This document shows positions 1 through 9,442 of a stretch of 57,977 bases of DNA, in pieces. The DNA is taken from contig CAZQRP010000024.1 in the NCBI GenBank assembly GCA_964596125.1, forward strand, positions 1 to 57,977, read 5' to 3'. The first letter of the stretch is position 1, and each line of letters opens with the position of its first letter. The notes under the pieces are model-generated. The model saw only the letters and a program-made list of their open reading frames with translations. It made no database searches and was not told the DNA's origin. A program made the translations under genes and the position numbers. The stretch is from CAZQRP01 sp964596125 (GTDB lineage: Bacteria; Chloroflexota; Dehalococcoidia; GIF9; UBA5629).

Positions 1-14
1 TCTTATCTTCATAA

Positions 15-32
15 GACACTATTATAAGTGTC
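15..32 (-). terminator. Weak hairpin downstream of the surface-protein gene
   Basis: A 6-bp inverted repeat (GACACT, loop ATTATA, AGTGTC) lies about 80 bases past the stop codon of the BNR surface protein on the minus strand. There is no clear T-run after it, so a terminator role is only a guess. Confidence 0.25.
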
Positions 33-112
33 CGTCATCTATCTGAACTAGCTCAATGTCTGATAATTGATATCAATCGGTCGATCTTTATCAAAGGGCT
101 TTGGATTATTAT

Positions 113-3100
113 TCATTCACTTACAGAAGAGCTATTTTTTTTGACCTTTGTTTTCACCGCATTCTTGATTTTAGTGAAGGCACGCATATGTTTGGAGTTA
201 TGGGGGGAAGGACTACCGTTCACCATTGTCGTGTGGTTTTCATTGGAATTCTTGGACATGCCTGAGTAGCGACTACGCCCGATACTTGTAACGATTGAAC
301 TCTTAATAAGAGTAAATGTGTTCTGTATTCTTTTAAGTCGAGTAATGTAGGATAGTGGTAGTGATAATCTCCAAATGGACTGTGACAGGCTTCCATTCCC
401 CATGGGACTTCTGGTCAGTTTGAAAAATATTATGATGGCTATGAGGAGTACGACGTATATAAAGATTACTATCCATAACCAGATAGATGGCAGCGTGGAT
501 TTTGAATGTATCGGTGGTATTTGCGCTGGAGATGGCTCTGCATTGGTCTTAAATGTGAATGTGGCACTCCATTCACTATTAAAGGGTTCAACAGCCATTA
601 CACGCCAGAAGTAGTTCGTGTTACATTTCACATCTCCTGCATATTCATAGGATGTATTGAGTACCTCTGTAGAAACCAGTGGATTGGTCATATCAATTTT
701 CTCCGAGAGTTCGAACTTGTACTTAGTTGTACCCATAAAAGGCGACCATGAGAAGCTCATCGGTGTAGTGCAGGGACAGCCACAGTTATTTTCAGGTTGC
801 AGTAATCGTGGGCCCATATATGTAGTGGTTACTGACAGGCCGGCCTTAGCTGTAAAGAACATGATTGCTGACCATGGGCTGCGTATACCATCGCCGGTGG
901 TAGCTCGCCTTGCCCTTACTCTCCAGTAGTAATCATGATTGTTTTCTAAGAACCCGGGTGCTAGTACCCACCCTGGTGATAGAGGATCAGAGGGGGTAAT
1001 GTTATCGGAGTCTATTAACATAAAACTAAACATCTCGTCTTTGGCTAACTGTAGCTGATATACGTGGGCATATGAGAGTTGCCGCCAACTGAAGTTTATT
1101 TCATCAACCCGGCCGGTTACTGGGTCGATCTGAATGAATTCGCCACTGAATGGCGAAGTAGTCCAGGGACCCACTTTAGCTAAAATATCGGTGTAAACCC
1201 AGAGACAGCCTATTTTATTTGGCCAGTTATAGGTGTGGTTATCTATCGCCCATAGGTTATTATTGCCATTATTACCGGAAATCTTGAGTGAAGATGGTTC
1301 ACGGGTAAAAAGGACGGGGAAATTACCGTCGCCTGGTCTTGGGAGTCCCTCAGTGAGGTCATCCCACTCAATTGGTGGTGGCATTTGAGCTCTGGGGAAT
1401 AGGGTGCGGTCAACGCCAGGGGGTGTATTTGGAGGTGTTGCGACATTCCATGCTCCATATAATACATTGTTTCGTTGAACCAGACCATAGAAGGCGCTAT
1501 TGGGTGGCTCTAGCTGTTCCCATTCGGTGCTTGCATCGATAACCCAGCGATAGATCTTACCATTGTTGCCGGCAAGATCATTGCTGGCAGCGTAAATGGT
1601 TTTGTTTTTGTCGAACATATTATCGGCGATGATGTGAATGTTACCTGTAACAGGCACCGCTGGAAGTTGTTTGAACTCAACAAAAGACTGTGAAAAATCA
1701 GCATAGGCAGTTTCACCTTGACTGGCATCGCCTACCAGCACCCAGTCTTCATATTCATCATCGCCAAAATCGCTTATGGGATTTTTCAGGGGGGTGGTGA
1801 TCGTATGTCCTGAGTTGAGTCTGGTAAAGAATGTAGAGTCCCATGTCCAGTTACTGCTTAGAGTACCCTTACGTACCATTATGTTATCCAGAATATACAG
1901 GGTTGCATCCTTTGTCAGGGTTAAATCAGTGACATTAATTCCGGGATATAGTTGATTCCAGTGTTGACCTTCATCTAAAGAATAACGTACATCTTCCGTA
2001 AACCGGTCAGCGAAGACAATAACTTTACTTCTAATACCGTCTCCCTCTTCTGGTGGTCTGGGATTGATACGGACAATTGTGCCATTATTGCTCGTAGTGG
2101 TGCATAATACCCGCTCCCAGCGAGTACCGAGAGGATCAGATTTACTTCGCCAGACACTATCAAAATTGTTAATGACGGCACCACTGGTATTTACAGTAGT
2201 CAAATAAAGTATATCATAGAGGTCTGTATCTTCAGGAGCTTCGACAGCGGCAATATCTGAAAGGAAGCTGATTAAAGTATCTATCAGGCTAAGCTGGTTC
2301 CAGGTGTCGCCTTCATCATTGCTCATAGAGAAGGCGGACTCGTCAAGAGAAGCACCGGTTCTCAGAGCCAGCGGCCATGTGCCAGCAATGGTCATAGAGG
2401 TGCCCCCTACTGACAGGTCGGCGGAGCTGGTACCGCAGTACACTGTATCGCCATCTGGTCCCCATCTCACCAGAGCGTTAGCATAGCCTGAATTACCGCC
2501 GCCGGTTGGGGATTTAAATACATCTGAATTTTGCCAGCTCGGAGTAGTTGGTGTAGGGTCTGCGGTTCTCCAGATGTCTACCATTCCGTAAGACGCATCC
2601 GTATTTACTTCACCTGCCAGAAGTGTGCCACCATCGTAGGTGCCATAATAAGATATACTGGAGATTCTGCCTGCGTTAGGAGGAGTAATCCAGTAGACTA
2701 CAGTATTATCGATACGATAAACACCGTACTGACTGCCAGTAATAGCATCAGTGGTGATATAGTAGCGACGAAGGCTGTTAGGTTCGGCCCCAGAGAAATC
2801 GGCAGGCAACTCCAGATCCGCAGTGATAATTTGGTTGAAAGTTGGTGAGCTATTTGGGTAATTTGTATCTAAAATCAACACAGGGTAGCCAAATGCACCA
2901 TTCCAGGTGGTTGAGTTTGCAGCTACATCATGAACGCCGAGATTTAAGAATATACCAGATGCTGTAGCGGAGATAACGATGATGCAGTAATCACCGGTAT
3001 AGGTTGGTGAGAATTTTAGTTCTATAACATCACCAGCAGTCCAGGTACCGTTAGGATCTCCGGTAGCAGGATTCGTTTGATCCACCCAGCTACCAAAAAA

Positions 3101-3685
3101 AGGTACTTTTAATACATATACCCTGCCGGTTCCAGCTCCGTTCCTGGTACCGATAGCGACATCGCGATTACCGTTACCATACTCTATAGAGATGTCGATG
3201 CAACTAATGTATTCGCCAGCGCCAAGAGAGGGGAGGTCGGTATTCTTCCAGTTATTGCCACCATCCTCGGAAATAAATACTTCTTTTGGCCCATTGGGAG
3301 CACCGGTTCCGTCGGTAACTGCAACAATGAGATTGGGGTTATCTGGTGCAACAACTATATTCCACACAGGTAATGAGGCACCATCTGCGATAAGATTAGT
3401 AGTTAATTCAATTTGCCAGGTAAGACCACTGTCCAGTGACTTGTAGACTCGGCTATTGGTGATATCTATGGCATAGAACGTCACACCATCAGAGCCTATA
3501 GCGATAGCATTTATTTCTGATGGACTTACAATGATATTGTCGATATTGCTCGGGGTGTCGACAATTGACCATGTTAAAATCGAGGCGGGAATTGTAGCTG
3601 ACTTAACAATTGAAGCTGGGAAAAAACCTGTCAAAAGCACAGATAGTAGTAGTAGATTAAGGGCAATATATCTGACTTTTCTCAT
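113..3685 (-). CDS. BNR/Asp-box repeat surface protein, S-layer candidate
   Basis: A 1190-residue exported protein. Residues 1-30 form a signal peptide (hydrophobic run LNLLLLSVLLTGFF). The body holds several Asp-box-like motifs (SLDSGLTW at 83-90, SEDGGNNW near 140, SNDEGDTW near 455, SLDEGQHW near 570), typical of beta-propeller BNR/sortilin-like repeats. Residues from about 870 to 1070 look like two fibronectin-type segments with conserved W/Y patterns (YYWRVRAR, YFWRVMAV). One membrane segment near 1083-1105 is followed by a basic tail of about 85 residues, which would anchor it in the cytoplasmic membrane. BNR-repeat proteins of this size are proposed S-layer proteins in Dehalococcoides; the same role here is inference. 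It is transcribed away from the pilus operon. Confidence 0.8.
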   Translation of the reverse strand: MRKVRYIALNLLLLSVLLTGFFPASIVKSATIPASILTWSIVDTPSNIDNIIVSPSEINAIAIGSDGVTFYAIDITNSRVYKSLDSGLTWQIELTTNLIADGASLPVWNIVVAPDNPNLIVAVTDGTGAPNGPKEVFISEDGGNNWKNTDLPSLGAGEYISCIDISIEYGNGNRDVAIGTRNGAGTGRVYVLKVPFFGSWVDQTNPATGDPNGTWTAGDVIELKFSPTYTGDYCIIVISATASGIFLNLGVHDVAANSTTWNGAFGYPVLILDTNYPNSSPTFNQIITADLELPADFSGAEPNSLRRYYITTDAITGSQYGVYRIDNTVVYWITPPNAGRISSISYYGTYDGGTLLAGEVNTDASYGMVDIWRTADPTPTTPSWQNSDVFKSPTGGGNSGYANALVRWGPDGDTVYCGTSSADLSVGGTSMTIAGTWPLALRTGASLDESAFSMSNDEGDTWNQLSLIDTLISFLSDIAAVEAPEDTDLYDILYLTTVNTSGAVINNFDSVWRSKSDPLGTRWERVLCTTTSNNGTIVRINPRPPEEGDGIRSKVIVFADRFTEDVRYSLDEGQHWNQLYPGINVTDLTLTKDATLYILDNIMVRKGTLSSNWTWDSTFFTRLNSGHTITTPLKNPISDFGDDEYEDWVLVGDASQGETAYADFSQSFVEFKQLPAVPVTGNIHIIADNMFDKNKTIYAASNDLAGNNGKIYRWVIDASTEWEQLEPPNSAFYGLVQRNNVLYGAWNVATPPNTPPGVDRTLFPRAQMPPPIEWDDLTEGLPRPGDGNFPVLFTREPSSLKISGNNGNNNLWAIDNHTYNWPNKIGCLWVYTDILAKVGPWTTSPFSGEFIQIDPVTGRVDEINFSWRQLSYAHVYQLQLAKDEMFSFMLIDSDNITPSDPLSPGWVLAPGFLENNHDYYWRVRARRATTGDGIRSPWSAIMFFTAKAGLSVTTTYMGPRLLQPENNCGCPCTTPMSFSWSPFMGTTKYKFELSEKIDMTNPLVSTEVLNTSYEYAGDVKCNTNYFWRVMAVEPFNSEWSATFTFKTNAEPSPAQIPPIHSKSTLPSIWLWIVIFIYVVLLIAIIIFFKLTRSPMGNGSLSQSIWRLSLPLSYITRLKRIQNTFTLIKSSIVTSIGRSRYSGMSKNSNENHTTMVNGSPSPHNSKHMRAFTKIKNAVKTKVKKNSSSVSE

Positions 3686-3985
3686 GCCTTACCTGATTAT
3701 AGCATGGTAAATCAATATATGACACCATATCTTTCCTTTAAAATATACGTAACAGTTAGCCATCGGGTTTATAGACTATCAAAGCAATACTATTTTAGCA
3801 TCTTCAGCATTTGTATGGTTGTGCGGGAAAATGTTTGATACTCATTTTTCTATGATGTGGTGAGGATTAGCTGGCTGGGACCAAAGTACTACGCATAAAA
3901 GTACTAAAGACTTGGCAATCGGTATTGCAACCAGCTTACATACGATTTAAGCTATTTAATAGGCAAAACTATAAAGAGGTGTTGA
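3686..3985. promoter_or_regulatory. Divergent intergenic region with paired AAAGTACTA sites
   Basis: This 300-base region separates the minus-strand surface protein from the plus-strand gene at 3986 and must hold both promoters. No clear -35/-10 pair stands out. Two copies of AAAGTACTA sit at 3883-3891 and 3898-3906 (15 bp apart), the second continuing as AGACTTGG. Related sequences occur in front of the pilin and mogA genes. A good ribosome binding site (AGAGGTG) precedes the ATG at 3986. Confidence 0.45.
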
Positions 3986-5347
3986 ATGTTTGAGACTCTC
4001 GACCTGGTTCAACACGTGAATCAGGATCCAAATGTTATTAAGCTCTTAGATAGTATAGTTGCTGGGAACAATGCGGAGGTTAAACCGACACTTGACCTCG
4101 CATCTGAACAAGGTTTTTCTTATCCGCAGATGGAAGATTTGTTAGGGATGTCGACTTATGAAGTCATGAAACTACTGGACTATTTAGCGACTAGTGATTA
4201 TCTTGAAAAACGATGCTATGACAAGCTTCTATTTTGTCCCCACTGTACTTCTCTGAATTTGAGGCCTATTCTGCATTGTCTGAAATGTGACTCGGTTAAT
4301 ATTTCGCACGGTCGGATTCTGGAGCACTTCTCATGTTCCAATATCGGCATGGAGAATGACTACATGACCGATGGGAAATATGTATGTCCTAAATGTGATA
4401 AGGAGCTTAGATTTTTAGGTACTGATTATCGAAGTTTGGGTTTCAAGTATAAATGTCACGATTGTGGTGAGTTAAACAATGGCTTCACACTTAAGTTGCA
4501 GTGCTTAAAATGTATGACTTTCTTTGCTGACGATGAGACCAAAGAGATAATCATGTACTCTTATCGGATTAACGAGGAGAGAAGGCACTGGCTGGAGTTT
4601 GAACTGAGGCCCAAATCCATGTTTCTGGAATTTTTAAAAGAGCGTGGGTACGAGGTATTCGAAGGGATTAAATTTGGTGATATAAGCCAATCGGCAGATG
4701 AGCATATGATAAATATCCTGGCCCGACGAGATGACGGCTTTATAACGTACACCGTTGGAATCGGAGTTATAATTGATGAGCAGGGAAAGGAGATTGGCCT
4801 GGACGAAGTTTTCAATTTTGATGACCAGGCTTATGATATCGGACTTCAAGATAAAGTCTTATTTATTATTCCTGCGCTTAGTTCTGACGCCAGACAATTT
4901 GCTCAGCGACAACAAATTGTAGTCTTTGAGGATGAGGATTTAAAAAAATTCCTAGATTCGACAGGCCCATGTACCTCGCGTCATGTCAGAAGTAAGCTGT
5001 TCAGGTTTGAAAATAAAACTAAGTTTGTTGAGTACTTGAAAATCCTTGGCTATCAAGTTGAGGAGAAGGCCAGGATTCAGGGCAGATCTGGAGTTGAGCA
5101 TGTGGTAGATATCCTGGCCCAAAGCGATGATCGTTTTATTACATACAAATTAGTTGTGGGTATCATAATAGCTGATAAAGCAATTGGCATTGACGCAGTA
5201 TCTTCGTTTGATGCTAAAGCTTATGATATCGGTATTCATTATAAGATGCTACTAGTTTCTCCACGACTCAGTCAAGAGTCAAAACGGTTTGCCCAGCAAC
5301 AAAAAATAGAAGTGTTCGAGGTTGTAGAAGCAGATAAACTTATATAG
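3986..5347 (+). CDS. Zinc-ribbon protein (TackOD1-like) with two nuclease-fold repeats
   Basis: A 453-residue cytoplasmic protein of unproven function. Residues 1-75 look like a helical, winged-helix-type segment. Residues 80-190 hold at least four CxxC pairs (CPHC, CLKC, CPKC, CHDC, CLKC) in an arrangement like the Thaumarchaeal output domain TackOD1. Residues 205-325 and 340-450 are two copies of one domain: FLKERGYEV / YLKILGYQV, then DEHMINILA / VEHVVDILA, then AYDIG and FAQ(R/Q)QQ...VFE. The layout resembles Mrr-type restriction-endonuclease folds, but the ExK expected after the D-I-L strand is not obvious, so the repeats may be non-catalytic. It precedes pilB by 34 bases and may be cotranscribed with the pilus operon. 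The family name is from recall, not a search. Confidence 0.6.
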   Translation: MFETLDLVQHVNQDPNVIKLLDSIVAGNNAEVKPTLDLASEQGFSYPQMEDLLGMSTYEVMKLLDYLATSDYLEKRCYDKLLFCPHCTSLNLRPILHCLKCDSVNISHGRILEHFSCSNIGMENDYMTDGKYVCPKCDKELRFLGTDYRSLGFKYKCHDCGELNNGFTLKLQCLKCMTFFADDETKEIIMYSYRINEERRHWLEFELRPKSMFLEFLKERGYEVFEGIKFGDISQSADEHMINILARRDDGFITYTVGIGVIIDEQGKEIGLDEVFNFDDQAYDIGLQDKVLFIIPALSSDARQFAQRQQIVVFEDEDLKKFLDSTGPCTSRHVRSKLFRFENKTKFVEYLKILGYQVEEKARIQGRSGVEHVVDILAQSDDRFITYKLVVGIIIADKAIGIDAVSSFDAKAYDIGIHYKMLLVSPRLSQESKRFAQQQKIEVFEVVEADKLI

Positions 5348-5381
5348 TACAACGGTTTAATGTGTGTGAAAGTATGAGGTA

Positions 5382-6965
5382 ATGGCCGTGACAAAAAAAA
5401 CACAGAGAGGGCGTTCGCGGACAAAGGAAGTGGATGTGGTGGTAGCTGAAGGGACTCTGCCCGCTATGCCTAAGCTTAATGTGCTGCGTCAAACCCCTAC
5501 TCCGGAGGCATTGCACTTGATTCCTGAAAGCTTGGCGCGGAAGTGTAATGCTGTCCCATTGACTCTCGATAATGGTACGCTGCATGTGGCAATGGCTAAT
5601 CCGGGTGATGTTTTAGCTATAGAGGCGTTGGCTGCCAGGACCAAGAAAAGAATAGAGCCTGTCCCGGCTGAACCAATTGATATAAAAGAGGCTATTGATT
5701 TCAACTACAGGGCTTTCGGAGATATTGTCGAGCACTTTAGTACGGTGGAAGCCGTTTCAAAAAAAACTGTTCCTGAGGTGTTGAGTGTAGAGACAGCGGA
5801 TGATTCGCCGGTAGCCCGTGCCTTAAATTTAGTCGTTGAGGAAGCCGTAAAATCACGCGCCTCTGATATTCATATTGAGCCTGAGCAAGACAAAATACGC
5901 GTTCGTTTTCGAATCGATGGGATTCTGAATGATATGCTTACGTTACCTCTTGGTGTTCAAGGGCCATTTATATCGCGGATCAAGATCTTATCTGGTATGA
6001 ATATTGCGGAGCACCGCCGTCCTCAGGATGGCCAATTCTCGCTTACAATAATGGGGAAAGTTATCGATATCCGTGTAGCTACTATCAGCACCATCCATGG
6101 TGAGATGGCGGTGCTCCGCCTTCTGGATAAATCTATGGGTTCTTTATCTCTATCTCAACTTGGTTTTCTGACTGAGAGCCAGGAGAGGTTTGAGCAGACG
6201 TTGATGTCACCCTATGGTATGGTTTTGGTAAGCGGGCCTACCGGTGCTGGAAAAACTACAACCCTTTACGCTGCGGTTAATTCAATGGACAATGTGACTC
6301 GCAATATAGTAACTATAGAGGATCCTGTGGAATATCGTTTTGCCAACATTAACCAGATTCAAGTCAATCCCCGAGCTGGGCTGACCTTTGCCAGCGGATT
6401 GCGGTCAATAGTTCGCCTTGATCCTGACGTTGTTCTTGTAGGTGAAATCAGGGATAGTGAAACAGCCCAAATAGCCATCCAGTCAGCGCTTACCGGCCAT
6501 TTGGTACTATCGTCAGTTCATGCTAATGACACAGTAGGTGTTATATTCCGTCTTGTTGACCTAGATATCGAGCCATTTTTAATATGCTCCTCAGTTATCG
6601 GTATTGTTGCCCAGCGTATGGTGCGTCGTGTCTGTCCCTATTGCGCCCATACCATTTCTGTGCCTGTAGTAGAGCAAATTGCGTATAAAAACGAAACCGG
6701 CGAGGAACGTAGTGAGTTCGTAAATGGCGCTGGTTGTAAAGCTTGTGTGTATAGTGGCTATCTGGGCAGGACTGGGCTGTTTGAGATATTGATTATGACC
6801 GATGAGCTAAGGCAGTTGCTGGTCAGTGGTGCTTCAGCTGCCCAGATTAGAAGTCAGGCGATAAAAGACGGCATGGTCAGCATAGTCAAGGATGGAATGT
6901 TTAAAGCCAGAGAAGGTATAACTACTCCTTACGAGGTACTGCGTAATGCATATTCTGTGGATTGA
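5382..6965 (+). CDS. pilB: Type IV pilus assembly ATPase PilB
   Basis: A 527-residue GspE/PilB secretion ATPase that powers pilus extension at the inner face of the membrane. The N-terminal GspE-N-type domain (about 30-110) is followed by the ATPase core: Walker A SGPTGAGKTT near 283-292, Walker B DPDVVLVGEIRD near 347, and the His box GHLVLSSVHANDT. A tetracysteine zinc motif is present (CPYC and CKAC, about 418-453), as in true PilB/GspE and not PilT. The start has GAGG only 4 bases upstream; GTG at 5388 is an alternative. It leads the pil gene run that continues with pilC after 195 bases. Confidence 0.95.
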   Translation: MAVTKKTQRGRSRTKEVDVVVAEGTLPAMPKLNVLRQTPTPEALHLIPESLARKCNAVPLTLDNGTLHVAMANPGDVLAIEALAARTKKRIEPVPAEPIDIKEAIDFNYRAFGDIVEHFSTVEAVSKKTVPEVLSVETADDSPVARALNLVVEEAVKSRASDIHIEPEQDKIRVRFRIDGILNDMLTLPLGVQGPFISRIKILSGMNIAEHRRPQDGQFSLTIMGKVIDIRVATISTIHGEMAVLRLLDKSMGSLSLSQLGFLTESQERFEQTLMSPYGMVLVSGPTGAGKTTTLYAAVNSMDNVTRNIVTIEDPVEYRFANINQIQVNPRAGLTFASGLRSIVRLDPDVVLVGEIRDSETAQIAIQSALTGHLVLSSVHANDTVGVIFRLVDLDIEPFLICSSVIGIVAQRMVRRVCPYCAHTISVPVVEQIAYKNETGEERSEFVNGAGCKACVYSGYLGRTGLFEILIMTDELRQLLVSGASAAQIRSQAIKDGMVSIVKDGMFKAREGITTPYEVLRNAYSVD

Positions 6966-7160
6966 AGGAAAAGAACTATATTCCCGGATAATTAATGTTT
7001 CTGGTTGTACACAAATGTTTGTCCATTTAAATCTGAGCGGGATCAGATCTGATTTATAAAAAGAAGGTAAGGTAGAAATAAAACTGCGGGGGATCAAGCT
7101 ATAGGGATTGTCACCCAATATCACTAGGATGGGCTATAGGTGAATTGAGGTAACTTAATT

Positions 7161-8369
7161 ATGAATTATACATATGTAGGCTATACCGAGGATAGACAAA
7201 TTGTAAAAGGGAAGGTCTCAGCAGTTGGTGAGCAGGCAGCGCTCGATAAACTGGCTCATGTTGGTTATCGGGTAGTTTCTCTCAGGTCAGCTGCAACCTT
7301 TTTGCCTAATGCAGGAGTACTTCTCAGGGGCAGGGTCAAGCAATCTGAGATGATTACCTTTACTCGTCAGTTGGCGTTGCTACTGGAATCAGGCGTTGGT
7401 ATTGTCCAGAGCCTTGAGCTGCTTCAAAGCCAGACGGAAAATAAGGAATTAAAGAAGGTGCTCATTGAGGTAGTCTCTGACCTTCGAGGTGGTGGATCAC
7501 TGGCATCGGCTTTAGAGAAACATCCCCATATTTTCCCTAACGTTTATAGTAAGTTGGTCAGTGTGGGTGAGAATACGGGGGGAATTGAAGGCGTGCTCAG
7601 GAATCTGGCGGATTATATCGAGCGGGAGTCAGGTGCTATAAAAAAACTGAAATCTGCATTGATGTACCCTTTCGTTGTACTGGGTTTGGGTATTTTGATT
7701 TCAATTCTCTTAATTGTGGTTGTCCTGCCACCTATAGTCAACTTGTTCTCGTCTTTAGGGGGTGATCTGCCCTTGCCAACAAGGATGTTATTGGCCTCAG
7801 TTGATTTACTTAATAATTATGGACTTCTCATTTTTGTAGCGTTCGCCTTCCTGGGATTGATCGGCGTTATCTACACTAGAACACCAAGCGGGCGCTATGT
7901 AAAAGATCGGGTAGTACTCGGTTTACCCGTCTTGGGAAAAATAAGTCTGCTCACTGAGTTGGCCCGGTGCTGCCGGAGCCTTTCATTGCTGTTCAAGGCT
8001 GGTCTGCCATTACCAGATGTTATGACATTAACTGCTCAAGCCAGTGGCAATAAGGTGTTGACCAAAGCCTTAAACGAGGTAGAGCAGGATATGTTGCGGG
8101 GTGCAGGCCTCGCTTCACCGATGAGGAAACGATGGATTTTCCTGCCACTTATGGTAGAGATGGCCAAAGTCGGTGAAGAGACTGGCAATCTCGATGAGGT
8201 ATTGGTAACAGTAGCTCAAAACTATGAAATCGAAGCTGAAAGTCGGGTACAGACTGTGCTTTCGATGATCGAGCCAACTATGACCATAGTTATGGGGCTG
8301 GGAGTCGGTTTTCTGGCACTGTCGATATTCTTGCCCATCTACACAAGCTTGAGTCTGGTTGGTGGTTAA
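7161..8369 (+). CDS. pilC: Type IV pilus inner-membrane platform protein PilC
   Basis: A 402-residue PilC/GspF protein, the inner-membrane platform that couples PilB and PilT to the growing pilus. It contains two GspF domains (about 65-190 and 270-395), each with the pattern FTRQLALLLESGV / LARCCRSLSLLFKAGLP, and three membrane segments: about 168-195, 215-240 and 370-395. The length is normal for the family (about 400). GAGG lies 9 bases before the ATG. The next gene starts 12 bases after its stop. Confidence 0.95.
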   Translation: MNYTYVGYTEDRQIVKGKVSAVGEQAALDKLAHVGYRVVSLRSAATFLPNAGVLLRGRVKQSEMITFTRQLALLLESGVGIVQSLELLQSQTENKELKKVLIEVVSDLRGGGSLASALEKHPHIFPNVYSKLVSVGENTGGIEGVLRNLADYIERESGAIKKLKSALMYPFVVLGLGILISILLIVVVLPPIVNLFSSLGGDLPLPTRMLLASVDLLNNYGLLIFVAFAFLGLIGVIYTRTPSGRYVKDRVVLGLPVLGKISLLTELARCCRSLSLLFKAGLPLPDVMTLTAQASGNKVLTKALNEVEQDMLRGAGLASPMRKRWIFLPLMVEMAKVGEETGNLDEVLVTVAQNYEIEAESRVQTVLSMIEPTMTIVMGLGVGFLALSIFLPIYTSLSLVGG

Positions 8370-8381
8370 TAGAGACGCAGG

Positions 8382-8813
8382 ATGAATAAATTATCACATA
8401 TATTATTACAGCACAATACTGGCACGAAAAGTGAGCAGGGATTCAGCCTGATTGAATCACTCGTTGCTGTGGCTGTCTTTGGTGTTGTGGCCGTTACGTT
8501 TCTCATCGGGTTGAGCGTCTCATCCAAGGCGTTGATGGTCAGTCAGGAGAGAGTAACAGCTGAGAGTCTATCCAAATCACAGATGGAATATATAAAAAAT
8601 TGTGCGTATGATAAGACCAATAATCCTCCGGTATATGATATTGCCCCTGGCCTTACCGTCCCGGAAGAATACAGTATTTCCCTGGCAGCCGAGCGGCTTG
8701 ACCCGCAGGGTGATGGTCTTGACGATGATGACGGACTTCAAAAGATAACAATTACCGTTAATCGTAATGCAGATGCATTGCTGACAACGGTAGGCTATAA
8801 ATTTAACAGGTGA
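8382..8813 (+). CDS. Prepilin-like minor pilin, PilV/GspI type
   Basis: A 143-residue protein with a class III signal peptide: a polar leader of about 20 residues, then the processing site G/FSLIESLVAV with Glu at +5 and a hydrophobic helix of about 20 residues. Such minor pilins form the pilus tip or initiate assembly after cleavage by PilD, whose gene is at 18571. The leader is longer than usual, and internal Met codons are absent before the site. The short acidic C-terminal part resembles PilV/GspI by position and size only. Confidence 0.8.
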   Translation: MNKLSHILLQHNTGTKSEQGFSLIESLVAVAVFGVVAVTFLIGLSVSSKALMVSQERVTAESLSKSQMEYIKNCAYDKTNNPPVYDIAPGLTVPEEYSISLAAERLDPQGDGLDDDDGLQKITITVNRNADALLTTVGYKFNR

Positions 8814-8886
8814 ACAATAATGATATCGGCATCAGCATTGGATACGAAGGCTATAGTTAATACGTTGTAGGTTGCAGGACAAAATT

Positions 8887-9420
8887 ATGAAGCTGAAGAT
8901 AAATGAAAAGGGGTTCACTTTGGTGGAGTTGGTGGTCGTTGTGGCCATCGTAGGCACTATAACAGGAGTGATGGCAATGACTATTATCACCATGATGCAA
9001 ATCAGTCCAAAAAGTCGTGATCAGGCTAATGTACTACGTCAGGTACAGAACGCTGGCTTCTGGATCTCTCGTGATGTCTTGATGGCAAGGGATATTGTTG
9101 TTGATGAAGATCCGGCAACTCCTCAATTTCTGACCTTGGTAATACCTGTGGTTGGTGCTGCTGATAAGACTATGGTTTACCAACTTCAGGACATGGCCGA
9201 TGGCATGAAAAGGCTTGTACGGACTGAACTGGGTACCGGCGAGCAAAAACTTGTATCCGAGTATATCTATTACGACCCTAACGGTGATCCTGACAATAGC
9301 ACAATGATAATCAATTACCAGAGCCCTGTAATGAGCATGAGATTCACTGCCAACTATGGCGAAGCGATGGCAAGTAAACAATATGAAGCTATGCAAAGAG
9401 TACCTGCCCCTTCTGATTAA
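8887..9420 (+). CDS. Prepilin-like minor pilin, PilW/GspJ type
   Basis: A 177-residue prepilin-like protein. The short leader MKLKINEKG is followed by FTLVELVVVVAIVG, with the prepilin peptidase site G/F and Glu +5. The ATG at 8887 is preferred over an in-frame TTG at 8872 because AGGA lies about 8 bases before the ATG, and because the leader length then fits class III signals. The larger C-terminal domain begins with the alpha helix ANVLRQVQNAGFWISRDV, typical of PilW/GspJ pseudopilins. It lies between the PilV-like and PilX-like genes, so it is probably a tip-complex component. Confidence 0.8.
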   Translation: MKLKINEKGFTLVELVVVVAIVGTITGVMAMTIITMMQISPKSRDQANVLRQVQNAGFWISRDVLMARDIVVDEDPATPQFLTLVIPVVGAADKTMVYQLQDMADGMKRLVRTELGTGEQKLVSEYIYYDPNGDPDNSTMIINYQSPVMSMRFTANYGEAMASKQYEAMQRVPAPSD

Positions 9421-9442
9421 AGGTTTGAGGAGGTGAAAAACA

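Noticed and set aside
3911..3930. Sigma-54-like promoter (TGGCA...TTGCA) before the gene at 3986
   Set aside because: The GG and GC elements are one base too far apart (11 in place of 10), and Dehalococcoidia are not known for RpoN-type regulation; no enhancer-binding protein gene is in the window.
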